Positions 31,263 to 41,009 of a stretch of DNA of 43,502 bases are shown in pieces. Where the stretch lies: positions 1 through 43,502 of the forward strand of contig DXIU01000060.1 of the NCBI GenBank assembly GCA_019112765.1, in the 5' to 3' direction. The notes beneath the pieces are model-generated. The model was given only the letters and a program-made list of their open reading frames with translations, was not told the DNA's origin and did not search any database. The stretch comes from Candidatus Mediterraneibacter norwichensis (lineage in GTDB: Bacteria > Bacillota > Clostridia > Lachnospirales > Lachnospiraceae). Numbering within the stretch: position 1 is the first letter of the stretch; each line of letters opens with the position of its first letter. Made by a program: the position numbers and the translations under genes.

Positions 31263-31364
31263 GGATGTGCCACCCCACTTTTTCCGGAATACGATTTTCA
31301 TTCCATTGTATCCGGATGTTTTCGAATCTTTTCTCCAGCCCCACGTCCACGGCAAATTCAAAGC

Positions 31365-32078
31365 TTACAGTTTCAGATTCTTGAAGAGTTCTCCCAGACT
31401 GGTTCCGATATTTTCGCTCTTCGGGATTACGACTTTTTCTTCCGGCTCTTCTTTTACTTCCTCCAGAGCTTTCATGCTCAGGCTGACTTTGCCGTCTTTT
31501 ATTCCGATGACTTTAACTTTGACTTCATCTCCGACATTCAGTACATCAGAAGGAAGTTTTACGCGCTTCTGTGAAATCTGGGATACGTGAACGAGACCGG
31601 ACAGTCCGTTTTCCAGTTTGACGAATGCACCGTAATTCTGAAGAGTCTCAACTTTGCCGTTGAGTACCGTGCCGATTTTAAGGCTGGCGATCTGCTCTTC
31701 TCTGGCTTTTTTCTCTTTCTCCTTGAGAATCTCTCGTGCGGAGAGAACGAGACGGTTGCTTGCCTGATCAACGTCGATTACACGTACTTCGATATCTTTT
31801 AAAAGATAGGTTTCAAGATCCTCGATATAGGAAAGGGAAAGTTTGGAAGCGGGAACAAATCCCCGGAGACCTTCCACCATAACGATAACTCCGCCGTTGA
31901 CAACACCTTCTACTTTTACTGGAAGAATGGTCTGTTTTTCCATATATTCCGTAACTCTGTTCCAGGGATTGGCGTCATCAAAATGTTCCTCGTAGTCAGC
32001 CATAGTTTCTTCCGGCTTCTCTGCTGTTGTTTCTTCAGCTTCATTTGTCTGTAATTCTTCCTTTAATTCTTCGCTCAT
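31365..32078 (-). CDS. Two-S1-domain RNA-binding protein
   Basis: A 237-residue cytoplasmic RNA-binding protein. A glutamate-rich N-terminus (1-35) precedes an S1 domain (about 51-115, GVVNGGVIVMVEGLRGFVPASKL, ending RLVLSAREI), a charged helix (116-132), and a second S1 domain (about 133-203, GTVLNGKVETLQNYGAFVKL, GLVHVSQIS, VSLSMKAL). This resembles a short ribosomal protein S1-like or general-stress S1 protein and is too short for full S1. The ATG at 32078 follows GAGGTG; the frame from 32150 has no ribosome site. It is convergent with the DUF2325 gene across the repeat. Confidence 0.9.
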   Translation of the reverse strand: MSEELKEELQTNEAEETTAEKPEETMADYEEHFDDANPWNRVTEYMEKQTILPVKVEGVVNGGVIVMVEGLRGFVPASKLSLSYIEDLETYLLKDIEVRVIDVDQASNRLVLSAREILKEKEKKAREEQIASLKIGTVLNGKVETLQNYGAFVKLENGLSGLVHVSQISQKRVKLPSDVLNVGDEVKVKVIGIKDGKVSLSMKALEEVKEEPEEKVVIPKSENIGTSLGELFKNLKL

Positions 32079-32279
32079 TGTGCAGCACCTCAACTTACTT
32101 TCTTTTTGTTCAATGGCAACAGTATACCATATTCCGGGCAGAAAAAACAACAGTCAGCCGCAATCCCGGCTTAAAATCTTATAATTTTTATTGACGAAAC
32201 TGCAAAAAAATGGCAATCTGATAGATAATAATGAATGAAATGCTGCCGGAAGGGCAGTTTTTGTGAATGGAGAGAGAAG

Positions 32280-33929
32280 ATGAATAAGGAAAAAGAGAGA
32301 AAAATATATGTGGTAGGACATAAGAACCCGGATACAGATTCCATTTGTTCTGCGATTGCCTATGCTGCTTTGAAAACTGCTGTGACGGGGAAAAAATATG
32401 AACCACGGCGCGCAGGACAGCTGAATGAGGAGACGCAGTATGTGCTGGAACGTTTTCATGTGAAGACCCCGGCGCTGCTGTCAGATCTGCGGGAGCAGAT
32501 CAAGGATCTGGAACTGAAAGAAGTAGAAGGGTTAAAAGACAGCATCTCCATCCGTACGGCATGGGAAAAGATGAGAGAGTCGAATATCCATACACTTCCG
32601 GTTACAAGAGACGGAAAACTGGAGGGTCTGATTACGATCGGAGACATTGCCATGACTTATATGGAAGTTTATGACAGCACAATTCTGTCAAAAGCGAGGA
32701 CTCAGTACAGAAACATTGCCCGGGCTGTGGATGGAGAGATTATTACCGGAAATGAACACGGATATCTGCTGAAGGGCAAATCCGTTATTGCCGCTTCCAG
32801 CAAAATTCTGATGTCAGATTTTATTAATAAAGATGATCTTGTTATCATGGGAGACAGAAAGGATGCCCAGCAGTGTGCGGTTGATATGGATGCAAGCTGC
32901 ATGGTGGTATGCCAGAACGCTCATATTTCGGAGAAAATTATAAAGCAGGCTGAAGAAAAAGAGATTGTGATTATCCGTACGCCTCACGACACTTTTACAG
33001 CTGCGCTTCATATTAATCAGAGTATTCCGGTGAAATATTTCATGACAAAAGAAAACCTGGTTACATTCCGGATGCGGGATTATGTGGATGATGTAAAAGA
33101 AGTAATGGCCAAAAAACGGTTCCGTGATTTCCCTATTGTAGACAATAAAGGAAAATTTCTGGGACTTATTTCGAGGCGAAGACTTCTTAATGTGCACAAA
33201 AAACAGGTTATTCTGGTTGATCATAACGAGAAGAGCCAGGCTGTTGACGGAATTGACGAAGCAGAGGTTCTGGAGATTATTGATCATCACAGGCTGGGCA
33301 GCATTCAGACGATGGGACCGGTATTTTTCCGCAACCAGCCGGTGGGCTGTACAGCAACGATCATATACCAGATGTATCAGGAGTCAGGCGTAGAAATAAG
33401 CCCGGTAAATGCTGCGCTCCTTTGTGCGGCAATTATCTCGGACACTCTGATGTTCCGGTCCCCGACCTGCACGCCGCTGGATGAGAATACAGCAAAGACA
33501 CTGGCGGACATCGCAGAGATTGATATTGAAAGTCTGGCGCAGGAAATGTTCAATGCAGGAAGTAACCTGAAGGGAAAAAGTGCGGAGGAGATCTGTTTCC
33601 TGGATTTCAAGCAGTTTACGGTCAATGATACGGTATTCGGAGTGGGTCAGGTGAATTCTATGAGTGCTGATGAGCTGAAGGATATCAAAAAAATTGTAGA
33701 ACCTCATCTGGAGAAAGCACGCAGCGCCCACGGGCTGAATATGATCTTCTTTATGCTGACGAATATTCTGACCGAATCTTCGGAACTGCTGTGCTGCGGA
33801 CCGGAAGCCAGAGAGAAGCTGATCGGAGCCTATGATCTTCCGGAAGATACAGAAGAACTGATGCTGAAGGGTGTGGTTTCCCGTAAAAAACAGCTTGTGC
33901 CGGCTCTTGTCGCGGCTCTGCAGCAGTAG
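32280..33929 (+). CDS. CBS/DRTGG-domain manganese-dependent inorganic pyrophosphatase
   Basis: A 549-residue family II pyrophosphatase hydrolysing PPi. The DHH core starts with GHKNPDTDS (13-21) and is split by a regulatory insert of CBS (about 85-132), DRTGG-like (about 135-245) and CBS (about 252-305) domains; it resumes with VDHNE (313-317), the DHH motif at 335-337 and the DHHA2 C-terminal domain (about 410-549). Known CBS-pyrophosphatases are controlled by adenine nucleotides or diadenosine polyphosphates through this insert. The ATG at 32280 follows GGAGAGA. It is followed 23 bases on by the flavin reductase-like gene, so they are probably co-transcribed. Confidence 0.93.
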   Translation: MNKEKERKIYVVGHKNPDTDSICSAIAYAALKTAVTGKKYEPRRAGQLNEETQYVLERFHVKTPALLSDLREQIKDLELKEVEGLKDSISIRTAWEKMRESNIHTLPVTRDGKLEGLITIGDIAMTYMEVYDSTILSKARTQYRNIARAVDGEIITGNEHGYLLKGKSVIAASSKILMSDFINKDDLVIMGDRKDAQQCAVDMDASCMVVCQNAHISEKIIKQAEEKEIVIIRTPHDTFTAALHINQSIPVKYFMTKENLVTFRMRDYVDDVKEVMAKKRFRDFPIVDNKGKFLGLISRRRLLNVHKKQVILVDHNEKSQAVDGIDEAEVLEIIDHHRLGSIQTMGPVFFRNQPVGCTATIIYQMYQESGVEISPVNAALLCAAIISDTLMFRSPTCTPLDENTAKTLADIAEIDIESLAQEMFNAGSNLKGKSAEEICFLDFKQFTVNDTVFGVGQVNSMSADELKDIKKIVEPHLEKARSAHGLNMIFFMLTNILTESSELLCCGPEAREKLIGAYDLPEDTEELMLKGVVSRKKQLVPALVAALQQ

Positions 33930-33952
33930 AGGGTAAAGGAGAAAGAGAAAAG

Positions 33953-34636
33953 ATGACAAAACAGATCTGGAAACCGGGAAATATGCTTTATCCGCTGCCG
34001 GCGGTTATGGTCAGTACTGCAGACTGCGGCGGCAATGCAAATATTATTACAATTGCATGGACGGGAACGGTATGCACCAATCCGCCTATGATATATATTT
34101 CGGTCCGGCCGGAACGGTATTCTTATAATATGATAAAGGAAAGCGGTGAGTTTGTGATCAATCTGACCACGCGGGAACTGATGAAGGCGGCTGACTTCTG
34201 CGGGGTCCGTTCCGGAAGAGATACCGACAAATGGAAACAGTGCGGTCTGACTCAGAAACCAGCTTCTTCTCTGAAGTATGCACCTGTGATTGCGGAAAGT
34301 CCTGTAAACATTGAGTGCCGTGTAGAGAAAATTGAGGAACTGGGAAGTCATCACATGTTCCTGGCCAGAGTTACTGCCGTTCAGACGGATGAAGCATATA
34401 TGGACAGAAACGGGCGGTTTGAGCTGAACAGAGCCGGACTTGTGGCTTATTCCCACGGTGAATATCTGGCACTGGGAAAGAAACTGGGAACATTCGGATG
34501 CAGCGTGAAGAAAAATTCTCAGGCGCATTCCGGAAGAGCTGAAAAGAGGACATATTCCGGGAAAATTACAGAAAAAAACAGACAGAAAAAGCGTATGAAA
34601 GGCCAGAACACAGGGAAAAATAGGAGAAGCAGATAA
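33953..34636 (+). CDS. Flavin reductase-like FMN-binding protein with basic tail
   Basis: A 227-residue protein of the flavin reductase / FMN-binding split-barrel family. The typical start PGNMLYPLPAVMVSTAD (8-24), the segment IITIAWTGTVCTNPPMIYISV (31-51) and SGEFVINL (64-71) identify the domain (about 10-180). Residues about 185-227 form a lysine/arginine-rich, probably disordered tail absent from the core family; it could bind nucleic acid or a partner. It follows the pyrophosphatase closely. GTAAAGGAGA precedes the ATG. The electron partner is unknown. Confidence 0.87.
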   Translation: MTKQIWKPGNMLYPLPAVMVSTADCGGNANIITIAWTGTVCTNPPMIYISVRPERYSYNMIKESGEFVINLTTRELMKAADFCGVRSGRDTDKWKQCGLTQKPASSLKYAPVIAESPVNIECRVEKIEELGSHHMFLARVTAVQTDEAYMDRNGRFELNRAGLVAYSHGEYLALGKKLGTFGCSVKKNSQAHSGRAEKRTYSGKITEKNRQKKRMKGQNTGKNRRSR

Positions 34637-34648
34637 TAAGAGTAAAAA

Positions 34649-34730
34649 TGAGAATAGATATCAATAAATAGCTTGAATTAAAAGAGGGACTCTGGTAAAA
34701 TACATATAGTTAGAAACGACTAACTATATG
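34649..34730 (+). promoter_or_regulatory. Enolase promoter with Fur-like box and extended GTTAG-N6-CTAAC palindrome
   Basis: TTGAAT (34673-34678), 17 bases, TAAAAT (34696-34701). The 15-mer TGAGAATAGATATCA (34649-34663) lies 24 bases before the -35. After the -10, CATATAGTTAG (34703-34713) and CTAACTATATG (34720-34730) form a perfect 11-bp-arm palindrome with a 6-base spacer, centred on the GTTAG-N6-CTAAC core. It covers the expected transcription start, so a bound protein would block initiation. A GCCCTGA / TCAGGGC hairpin follows in the leader. Confidence 0.65.
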
Positions 34731-34772
34731 TGAATAAATCATGGATACTCCTTATGCCCTGATATTACCTGA

Positions 34773-36107
<1,335 letters not shown>

Positions 36108-36138
36108 AGCAGAAAAATAACCGCTGAAGTTAAAATAC

Positions 36139-36227
36139 AGGAAGTCTGCCGGTATGATGCATGGACTGGAATCCCGCCGGAAAAATACGCGGGGCAGAAT
36201 ATGCAGCATATACCGACAGACTTCTGT
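36139..36227 (+). terminator. Long inverted repeat after enolase
   Basis: CAGGAAGTCTGCCGGTAT (36139-36156) pairs with ATACCGACAGACTTCTG (about 36210-36226) across a loop of about 54 bases, followed by TCTGTTTA. Probably the enolase terminator or a 3' stabilising structure. The remaining 36228-36360 leads into the next gene, with a possible -10 TATAGT at 36315-36320. Confidence 0.45.
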
Positions 36228-36360
36228 CTGTTTACGGGGTATGGATCCGGCTGCATAAAGCAGGGTTTTTTGCAAAAATAACGGGAAAGTCTGGAAGTGT
36301 TTCATAAAATAGAGTATAGTAGAAGAAGCGTATAAAACAAAAACAGAGGAGGATACTCAG

Positions 36361-37281
36361 ATGAAGAAACCGGTACTGGTTATTATGGCTGCAGGGATGG
36401 GATCCAGATACGGAGGATTGAAGCAGATTGATCCGGTGGATAAAGAAGGCCATATTATTATGGATTTCTCTATTTATGACGCAAAAAAAGCAGGATTTGA
36501 AAAAGTTGTGTTTATTATTAAGAAGGAAAATGAAAAAGACTTTAAAGCCGCGGTCGGACAACGCATAGAGAAGGTCATGGAGACTGCGTATGTATATCAG
36601 GAACTGGACAACATTCCGGAGGGATTTGCGGTCCCGGAAGGGCGTGTGAAACCGTGGGGAACGGCCCACGCAATACTGTGCGCGGCAGAAGAGATTGATT
36701 CACCGTTTGCTGTGATCAACGCAGACGATTATTACGGACGCAGTGCGTTTGATAAAATCTATCAGTACCTGACTGCTCATGAAGATGATGAGAAGTACAG
36801 ATATACGATGGTAGGTTACCGTCTGAAAAATACAGTGACAGATAACGGATATGTATCCAGAGGAGTATGTGCTCTCAATGAAAAGAATGAGCTGGTCAGT
36901 GTAACGGAGCGGACCAGGATTGAGAAGCGGGACGGGGGAGTTGCCTATTCCGAGGACGGCGGCAGCAGCTGGACAAGGATTGACGGCAATACGCTTGTCT
37001 CAATGAATATGTGGGGCTTTACAGAAAGTATCCTGAAAGAGATCCGTTCCGGATTCCCTGCATTTCTGGAAAAAGGACTGGCAGAGAATCCATTGAAATG
37101 TGAGTATTTCCTGCCTTCCGTTGTCAGCGGACTGCTGAGCGTCGGAAAGGCTGCGGTGGCAGTGCTGGAATCCGAGGATAAGTGGTATGGAATAACATAT
37201 AAGGAAGATAAACCGGCCGTTAGCGGGGCAATTCAGGCTATGAAAGATTCCGGGCTGTATCCGGAGCGGCTGTGGGAATAA
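36361..37281 (+). CDS. NDP-sugar pyrophosphorylase-like nucleotidyltransferase
   Basis: A 306-residue nucleotidyltransferase. The nucleotide-binding loop AAGMGSRYGGLKQ (10-22) is clear, followed by GTAHAILCAAEEI (about 100-112) and the metal/sugar motif INADDYYG (about 119-126). Such proteins transfer NMP to a sugar 1-phosphate. The next gene is galE, so a role in UDP- or other NDP-hexose supply is likely; the exact sugar and base are not determined. AGAGGAGG precedes the ATG. It may be co-expressed with galE, but galE also has a strong promoter of its own. Confidence 0.85.
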   Translation: MKKPVLVIMAAGMGSRYGGLKQIDPVDKEGHIIMDFSIYDAKKAGFEKVVFIIKKENEKDFKAAVGQRIEKVMETAYVYQELDNIPEGFAVPEGRVKPWGTAHAILCAAEEIDSPFAVINADDYYGRSAFDKIYQYLTAHEDDEKYRYTMVGYRLKNTVTDNGYVSRGVCALNEKNELVSVTERTRIEKRDGGVAYSEDGGSSWTRIDGNTLVSMNMWGFTESILKEIRSGFPAFLEKGLAENPLKCEYFLPSVVSGLLSVGKAAVAVLESEDKWYGITYKEDKPAVSGAIQAMKDSGLYPERLWE

Positions 37282-37305
37282 AAAACAACAGAATTATGCA
37301 ACATT

Positions 37306-37334
37306 TTTACAAAAAGATGAGAGAAAAATATAAT
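37306..37334 (+). promoter_or_regulatory. galE promoter
   Basis: TTTACA (37306-37311), 17 bases, TATAAT (37329-37334). A second possible -10, TATACT with TGC extension, lies near 37355-37360. Confidence 0.65.
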
Positions 37335-37442
37335 GTATTTTTCCGGATGTTATGCTATACTGTGCCTGCAGACAGAAAAAGGAAGCTTTTTGTGGATGCA
37401 GACTGAACTGCGGATAGTTATGCATGGTTAGGAGGAGATACT

Positions 37443-38459
37443 ATGTCAATTTTAGTAACCGGAGGAGCCGGTTTTATCGGAAGCCACACATGTGTTGAGC
37501 TGCTCAATGCAGGATTTCAGGTTGTTGTTGTGGATAATCTGTACAATGCGTCTGAAAAGGCACTTGAAAGGGTAAAAGAGATAACCGGAAAAGATCTGAC
37601 ATTTTATAAAGCGGATATCAGGGATAAAGAAGCAATGAACGCTGTTTTTGATAAAGAAGCAATTGAGTCTGTCATTCATTTTGCCGGACTCAAGGCAGTG
37701 GGTGAGTCCGTCGTCAAACCGCTTGAGTACTATGAGAATAATATCGGAGGCACCATTGCTCTTTGCGATGTGATGCGGAATCACGGAGTCAAGAACATTA
37801 TTTTCAGTTCTTCCGCAACTGTATATGGAGATCCGGCGTTTATCCCGATTACTGAGGAATGTCCGAAGGGAACATGCACCAATCCTTATGGATGGACCAA
37901 GTGGATGCTGGAGCAGATTCTGACCGATCTGCATACGGCGGATCCGGAGTGGAATGTGGTGCTTCTGCGTTACTTTAATCCGGTCGGGGCACACAAAAGC
38001 GGGAAGATCGGAGAGGATCCGAAGGGAATCCCGAATAATCTTATGCCGTATATTACACAGGTCGCAATCGGCAAGCTGGAGTGTCTCGGAGTATTCGGCG
38101 ATGATTATGATACACCGGACGGTACCGGCGTGCGCGATTATATTCATGTAGTTGACCTGGCGGTGGGGCATGTCCGGGCAGTGGAAAAGCTGAAGGAAAA
38201 AGCCGGCGTGTCAGTATATAATCTGGGAACAGGAAAAGGATATTCCGTACTGGATATGGTGAAAGCTTTCAGCAAAGCCTGCGGAAAAGAAATCCCGTAC
38301 CAGATTAAGCCGCGCAGGGCAGGAGATATCGCAACATGTTACTGCGACGCTGCAAAAGCCAAAAATGAACTTCACTGGACAGCAGAGCGCGGGCTGGATG
38401 AGATGTGTGAAGATTCCTGGAGATGGCAGAGCCAGAATCCGGATGGGTATAATGACTGA
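37443..38459 (+). CDS. galE: UDP-glucose 4-epimerase
   Basis: A 338-residue extended short-chain dehydrogenase interconverting UDP-glucose and UDP-galactose. The NAD loop GGAGFIGSH is at 7-15, catalytic Ser124 lies in SSSATVYG, and Tyr149-x3-Lys153 in YGWTK. Length and the C-terminal [15 protein letters not shown] region match bacterial GalE (E. coli 338). AGGAGG precedes the ATG. It follows the nucleotidyltransferase gene and ends at a strong terminator, forming a short nucleotide-sugar module for envelope polysaccharide or galactose use. Confidence 0.95.
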   Translation: MSILVTGGAGFIGSHTCVELLNAGFQVVVVDNLYNASEKALERVKEITGKDLTFYKADIRDKEAMNAVFDKEAIESVIHFAGLKAVGESVVKPLEYYENNIGGTIALCDVMRNHGVKNIIFSSSATVYGDPAFIPITEECPKGTCTNPYGWTKWMLEQILTDLHTADPEWNVVLLRYFNPVGAHKSGKIGEDPKGIPNNLMPYITQVAIGKLECLGVFGDDYDTPDGTGVRDYIHVVDLAVGHVRAVEKLKEKAGVSVYNLGTGKGYSVLDMVKAFSKACGKEIPYQIKPRRAGDIATCYCDAAKAKNELHWTAERGLDEMCEDSWRWQSQNPDGYND

Positions 38460-38488
38460 GCCTGCATTTAAAATCTGAATCAAAGACA

Positions 38489-38540
38489 AAAACCGCAGGA
38501 AGACAGTTTGGCTGGTGAACTGTCTTCCTGCGGTTTTTGT
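38489..38540 (+). terminator. galE terminator
   Basis: Stem AAAACCGCAGGAAGACAGTT paired with the exact complement at 38518-38537, followed by TTG. A 20-bp perfect stem. Confidence 0.92.
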
Positions 38541-38559
38541 GGCAGAGGGAGCAGACTCG

Positions 38560-38568
38560 TGGTATAAT
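38560..38568 (+). promoter_or_regulatory. Extended -10 promoter of the YkgJ-type gene
   Basis: TGG-TATAAT at 38560-38568 about 90 bases before the start codon; no good -35 box, as is usual for extended -10 promoters. Confidence 0.5.
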
Positions 38569-38658
38569 CACTGCGGTCGGATACAGAGAATCTGAGAGAA
38601 TTTCTGTTTCAGCTGATTGAGACAGAAGGAAATTAAGATAGGAGGAGAACAGGACTAG

Positions 38659-39327
38659 ATGAAACGTATGGTTGATTTAAAACAGGTATCGGACGGACGT
38701 CTCTATTCTTCCGGAGATATGGTAAAAGCAGACTGCAGAGACTGCGAGGGCTGTTCAGCCTGCTGTCGGGGCATGGGCAGCTCCATCCTCCTCGACCCTA
38801 TGGATGTGTGGCGCCTTCGCCGGGATCTGCACAAAGACTTCAGCACACTTATAGAAAAAGAAGCAGAGCTGGGCATGGCGGATGGTATGATTCTCCCGAA
38901 TATGAAAATGGATGTCCGGACAGATGCCTGTCCCTTTCTGGATGGAAATGGAAGATGCAGTATTCATGATTCAAGACCGGGACTTTGCCGGCTCTTTCCG
39001 CTCGGAAGATATTATGAGGAAAACGGATTCCGCTATTTTCTTCAGATTTATGAATGCAGGAAAAAAGACCGCGGGAAAATAAAGATAAAAAAATGGCTTG
39101 GGATACCGAATCTGAAGGCATATGAAGCCTATATTCTATCCTGGCATGATTTCCTGGAAAAGTGCCGGGAAGGAGCAGATACACTTGATGAAGAAAAGAG
39201 AAGAACCCTTGCCCTCTATGTACTGCGCAGGTTTTATGAGCTGCCGTATTACGCAGACAGTGAGGAAAATTTTTATGCAGAGTTTGCACAGAGACTGACT
39301 GAATCAGAAGAAAAGCTTGGGCTGTAA
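38659..39327 (+). CDS. YkgJ-family zinc/iron-chelating cysteine-cluster protein
   Basis: A 222-residue cytoplasmic protein with the YkgJ (CxxCxxxxCCxxC-like) cluster. Cysteines 26, 29, 32, 35 and 36 are packed at the N-terminus, followed by ACPFLDGNGRCSIHDSRPGLCRLFPL (about 90-115), the second metal-binding block typical of the family, and a further Cys near 132. Predicted to hold Zn or an Fe-S cluster; no firm enzymatic role is known. AGGAGGAGAACAGG lies upstream of the ATG. It is monocistronic by layout. Confidence 0.88.
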   Translation: MKRMVDLKQVSDGRLYSSGDMVKADCRDCEGCSACCRGMGSSILLDPMDVWRLRRDLHKDFSTLIEKEAELGMADGMILPNMKMDVRTDACPFLDGNGRCSIHDSRPGLCRLFPLGRYYEENGFRYFLQIYECRKKDRGKIKIKKWLGIPNLKAYEAYILSWHDFLEKCREGADTLDEEKRRTLALYVLRRFYELPYYADSEENFYAEFAQRLTESEEKLGL

Positions 39328-39479
39328 GGGGAGAATTCTTAAGCTTTTTTTAAGAAGATATAAGATTTACATACTTCTATTGTAATATGTGAAAAACAGT
39401 GCTATTTTATTGCCGTAATCAGTAAGGGCCCGGCCTGTAAGCGGCCGGCAGACAGCAATTATACAAAAGAGAGTGGGTT

Positions 39480-40949
39480 ATGCAGAGGAGTACAAATAAA
39501 ATACAAAGGGGAGACACTGTCCGCAGTCGGAGGATGTCCAGAAAACAGAGGATAAGACGGGCAAGAAGAAGGCGGAGGATTTTGATCGCAGTTCTGGCAC
39601 TGCTGATTCTTGCGCCCGCTGCAGCGGGACTTCTGGTTTACCAGTTCCATCCTGTGTTTTTAAAGAGCGGTGTAGTGGCGCAGGAATTGAAAGAAACATT
39701 TCAGCCGGAAAAGAATATCCGGTATGTACTGGGAGGATCTGCTTCTCAGGTAAAAGTGGAAGGCGATGTAGACACTTCCAGAGTTGGAGATTATTCCATA
39801 AAATACAGATTCCGAGGTCAGAGTAAAGAAGCAGAGGTTCAGGTCCGGGATACCAGAGCGCCGGAACTGACTGTCAGATCCTATACAACAGATCTGGCGG
39901 AAAAACTGAAACCTGAGTTTTTCGTACAGGAGATAAAAGACGCTTCTGAGGTATCGCTAAAATTCGAAAAGGAAGAGAGTTTCAGTAAGGCCGGAACATA
40001 TGATATAAATATTCTTGCTGAAGATGCAGCAGGAAATACAACAGTAAAGACGGCTCAGGTGACACTCATAAAGGATGAAACGGCTCCGGAAATACAGGGG
40101 GCAGATGACGTTACCATTCTTCAGGGAAAGACAATGGACTTCCTGAGCGGGATTACAGTGAAAGATGATATGGATCCCGAACCGGAATTCAAAGCAGATT
40201 ATAAACAGGTAGATCTGAACGTTCCGGGCACATATACAGTGGTCTATACGGCAAAAGACCGGTCGGGCAATGAAAACAAGCTGGAACGTAAAATTGTGGT
40301 AAAGAAAAATGAGGAGCTTGACCAGAAGATCGTATATCTGACATTTGACGACGGCCCGTCCGCGAATACAGAGAAGATTCTTGATATACTGAAGGAGTAT
40401 AACGCAAAAGCGACATTTTTTGTCACAGGAAACAATCAGAAATACGATAATCTGATGAAACGGGCTCATGATGAAGGACATGCTATTGGGCTCCATACAT
40501 ACAGCCATGACTATAAGGAAGTGTATGCTTCTGAAAAGGCATATTTTAAAGATCTGAAGAAGATTTCAGATCTGGTGGAAAAAATTACGGGAGAGAAATC
40601 CTATCTCATCAGATTTCCGGGCGGATCCAGCAATACGGTCAGCGCACAGTATTCAAAAGGACTGATGTCATTGCTTACAAAAAAAGTACAGGAAAAGGGA
40701 TATCAGTATTTTGACTGGAACTGTGATTCCACAGATGCCAGCGGCAATAATGTTCCTGTGAATGTATTGGTCAAAAATGCCACATCATGCACCAGTCAGC
40801 ATATTAACATTCTGATGCATGATACAGATGCGAAGGATACCACTGTAAAAGCTCTTCCGAAAATTATAGAGTATTATCGGGAAAAGGGCTACACTTTCAA
40901 GGCAATAACAGTAGATTCCTATGCGCCACATCATAATGTGAATAATTAG
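39480..40949 (+). CDS. Membrane-anchored polysaccharide deacetylase with Ig-like domains
   Basis: A 489-residue extracellular enzyme. An arginine-rich cytoplasmic start (1-33) and one membrane helix (about 34-54) anchor it. Two or more DUF5011-like Ig-type domains (about 60-275, with TAPEI, AGTYDI, VPGTYTVVYTAKDRSGN) act as a stalk. The NodB domain (about 283-475) has TFDDG (288-292), the metal histidines of HTYSHD (339-344), RFPGG (378-382) and catalytic-base region ILMHD with His447. It probably removes acetyl groups from peptidoglycan or another wall polymer, which can confer lysozyme resistance. The 39328-39479 gap before it holds only a GC-rich hairpin near 39427-39452 and a short A/T hairpin near 39337-39357. 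Confidence 0.92.
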   Translation: MQRSTNKIQRGDTVRSRRMSRKQRIRRARRRRRILIAVLALLILAPAAAGLLVYQFHPVFLKSGVVAQELKETFQPEKNIRYVLGGSASQVKVEGDVDTSRVGDYSIKYRFRGQSKEAEVQVRDTRAPELTVRSYTTDLAEKLKPEFFVQEIKDASEVSLKFEKEESFSKAGTYDINILAEDAAGNTTVKTAQVTLIKDETAPEIQGADDVTILQGKTMDFLSGITVKDDMDPEPEFKADYKQVDLNVPGTYTVVYTAKDRSGNENKLERKIVVKKNEELDQKIVYLTFDDGPSANTEKILDILKEYNAKATFFVTGNNQKYDNLMKRAHDEGHAIGLHTYSHDYKEVYASEKAYFKDLKKISDLVEKITGEKSYLIRFPGGSSNTVSAQYSKGLMSLLTKKVQEKGYQYFDWNCDSTDASGNNVPVNVLVKNATSCTSQHINILMHDTDAKDTTVKALPKIIEYYREKGYTFKAITVDSYAPHHNVNN

Positions 40950-40962
40950 TGAGGAATTCTGA

Positions 40963-41000
40963 AAGGCGGATCAGTCTGTATGACTGGCCCGCCTTTTTCA
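40963..41000. terminator. Bidirectional terminator between deacetylase and metal ATPase
   Basis: AAAGGCGG-A-TCAGTC / GACTGG-C-CCGCCTTTTT. T-rich on plus and A-rich on the other side, serving both convergent genes. Confidence 0.85.
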
Positions 41001-41009
41001 GATTCCATT

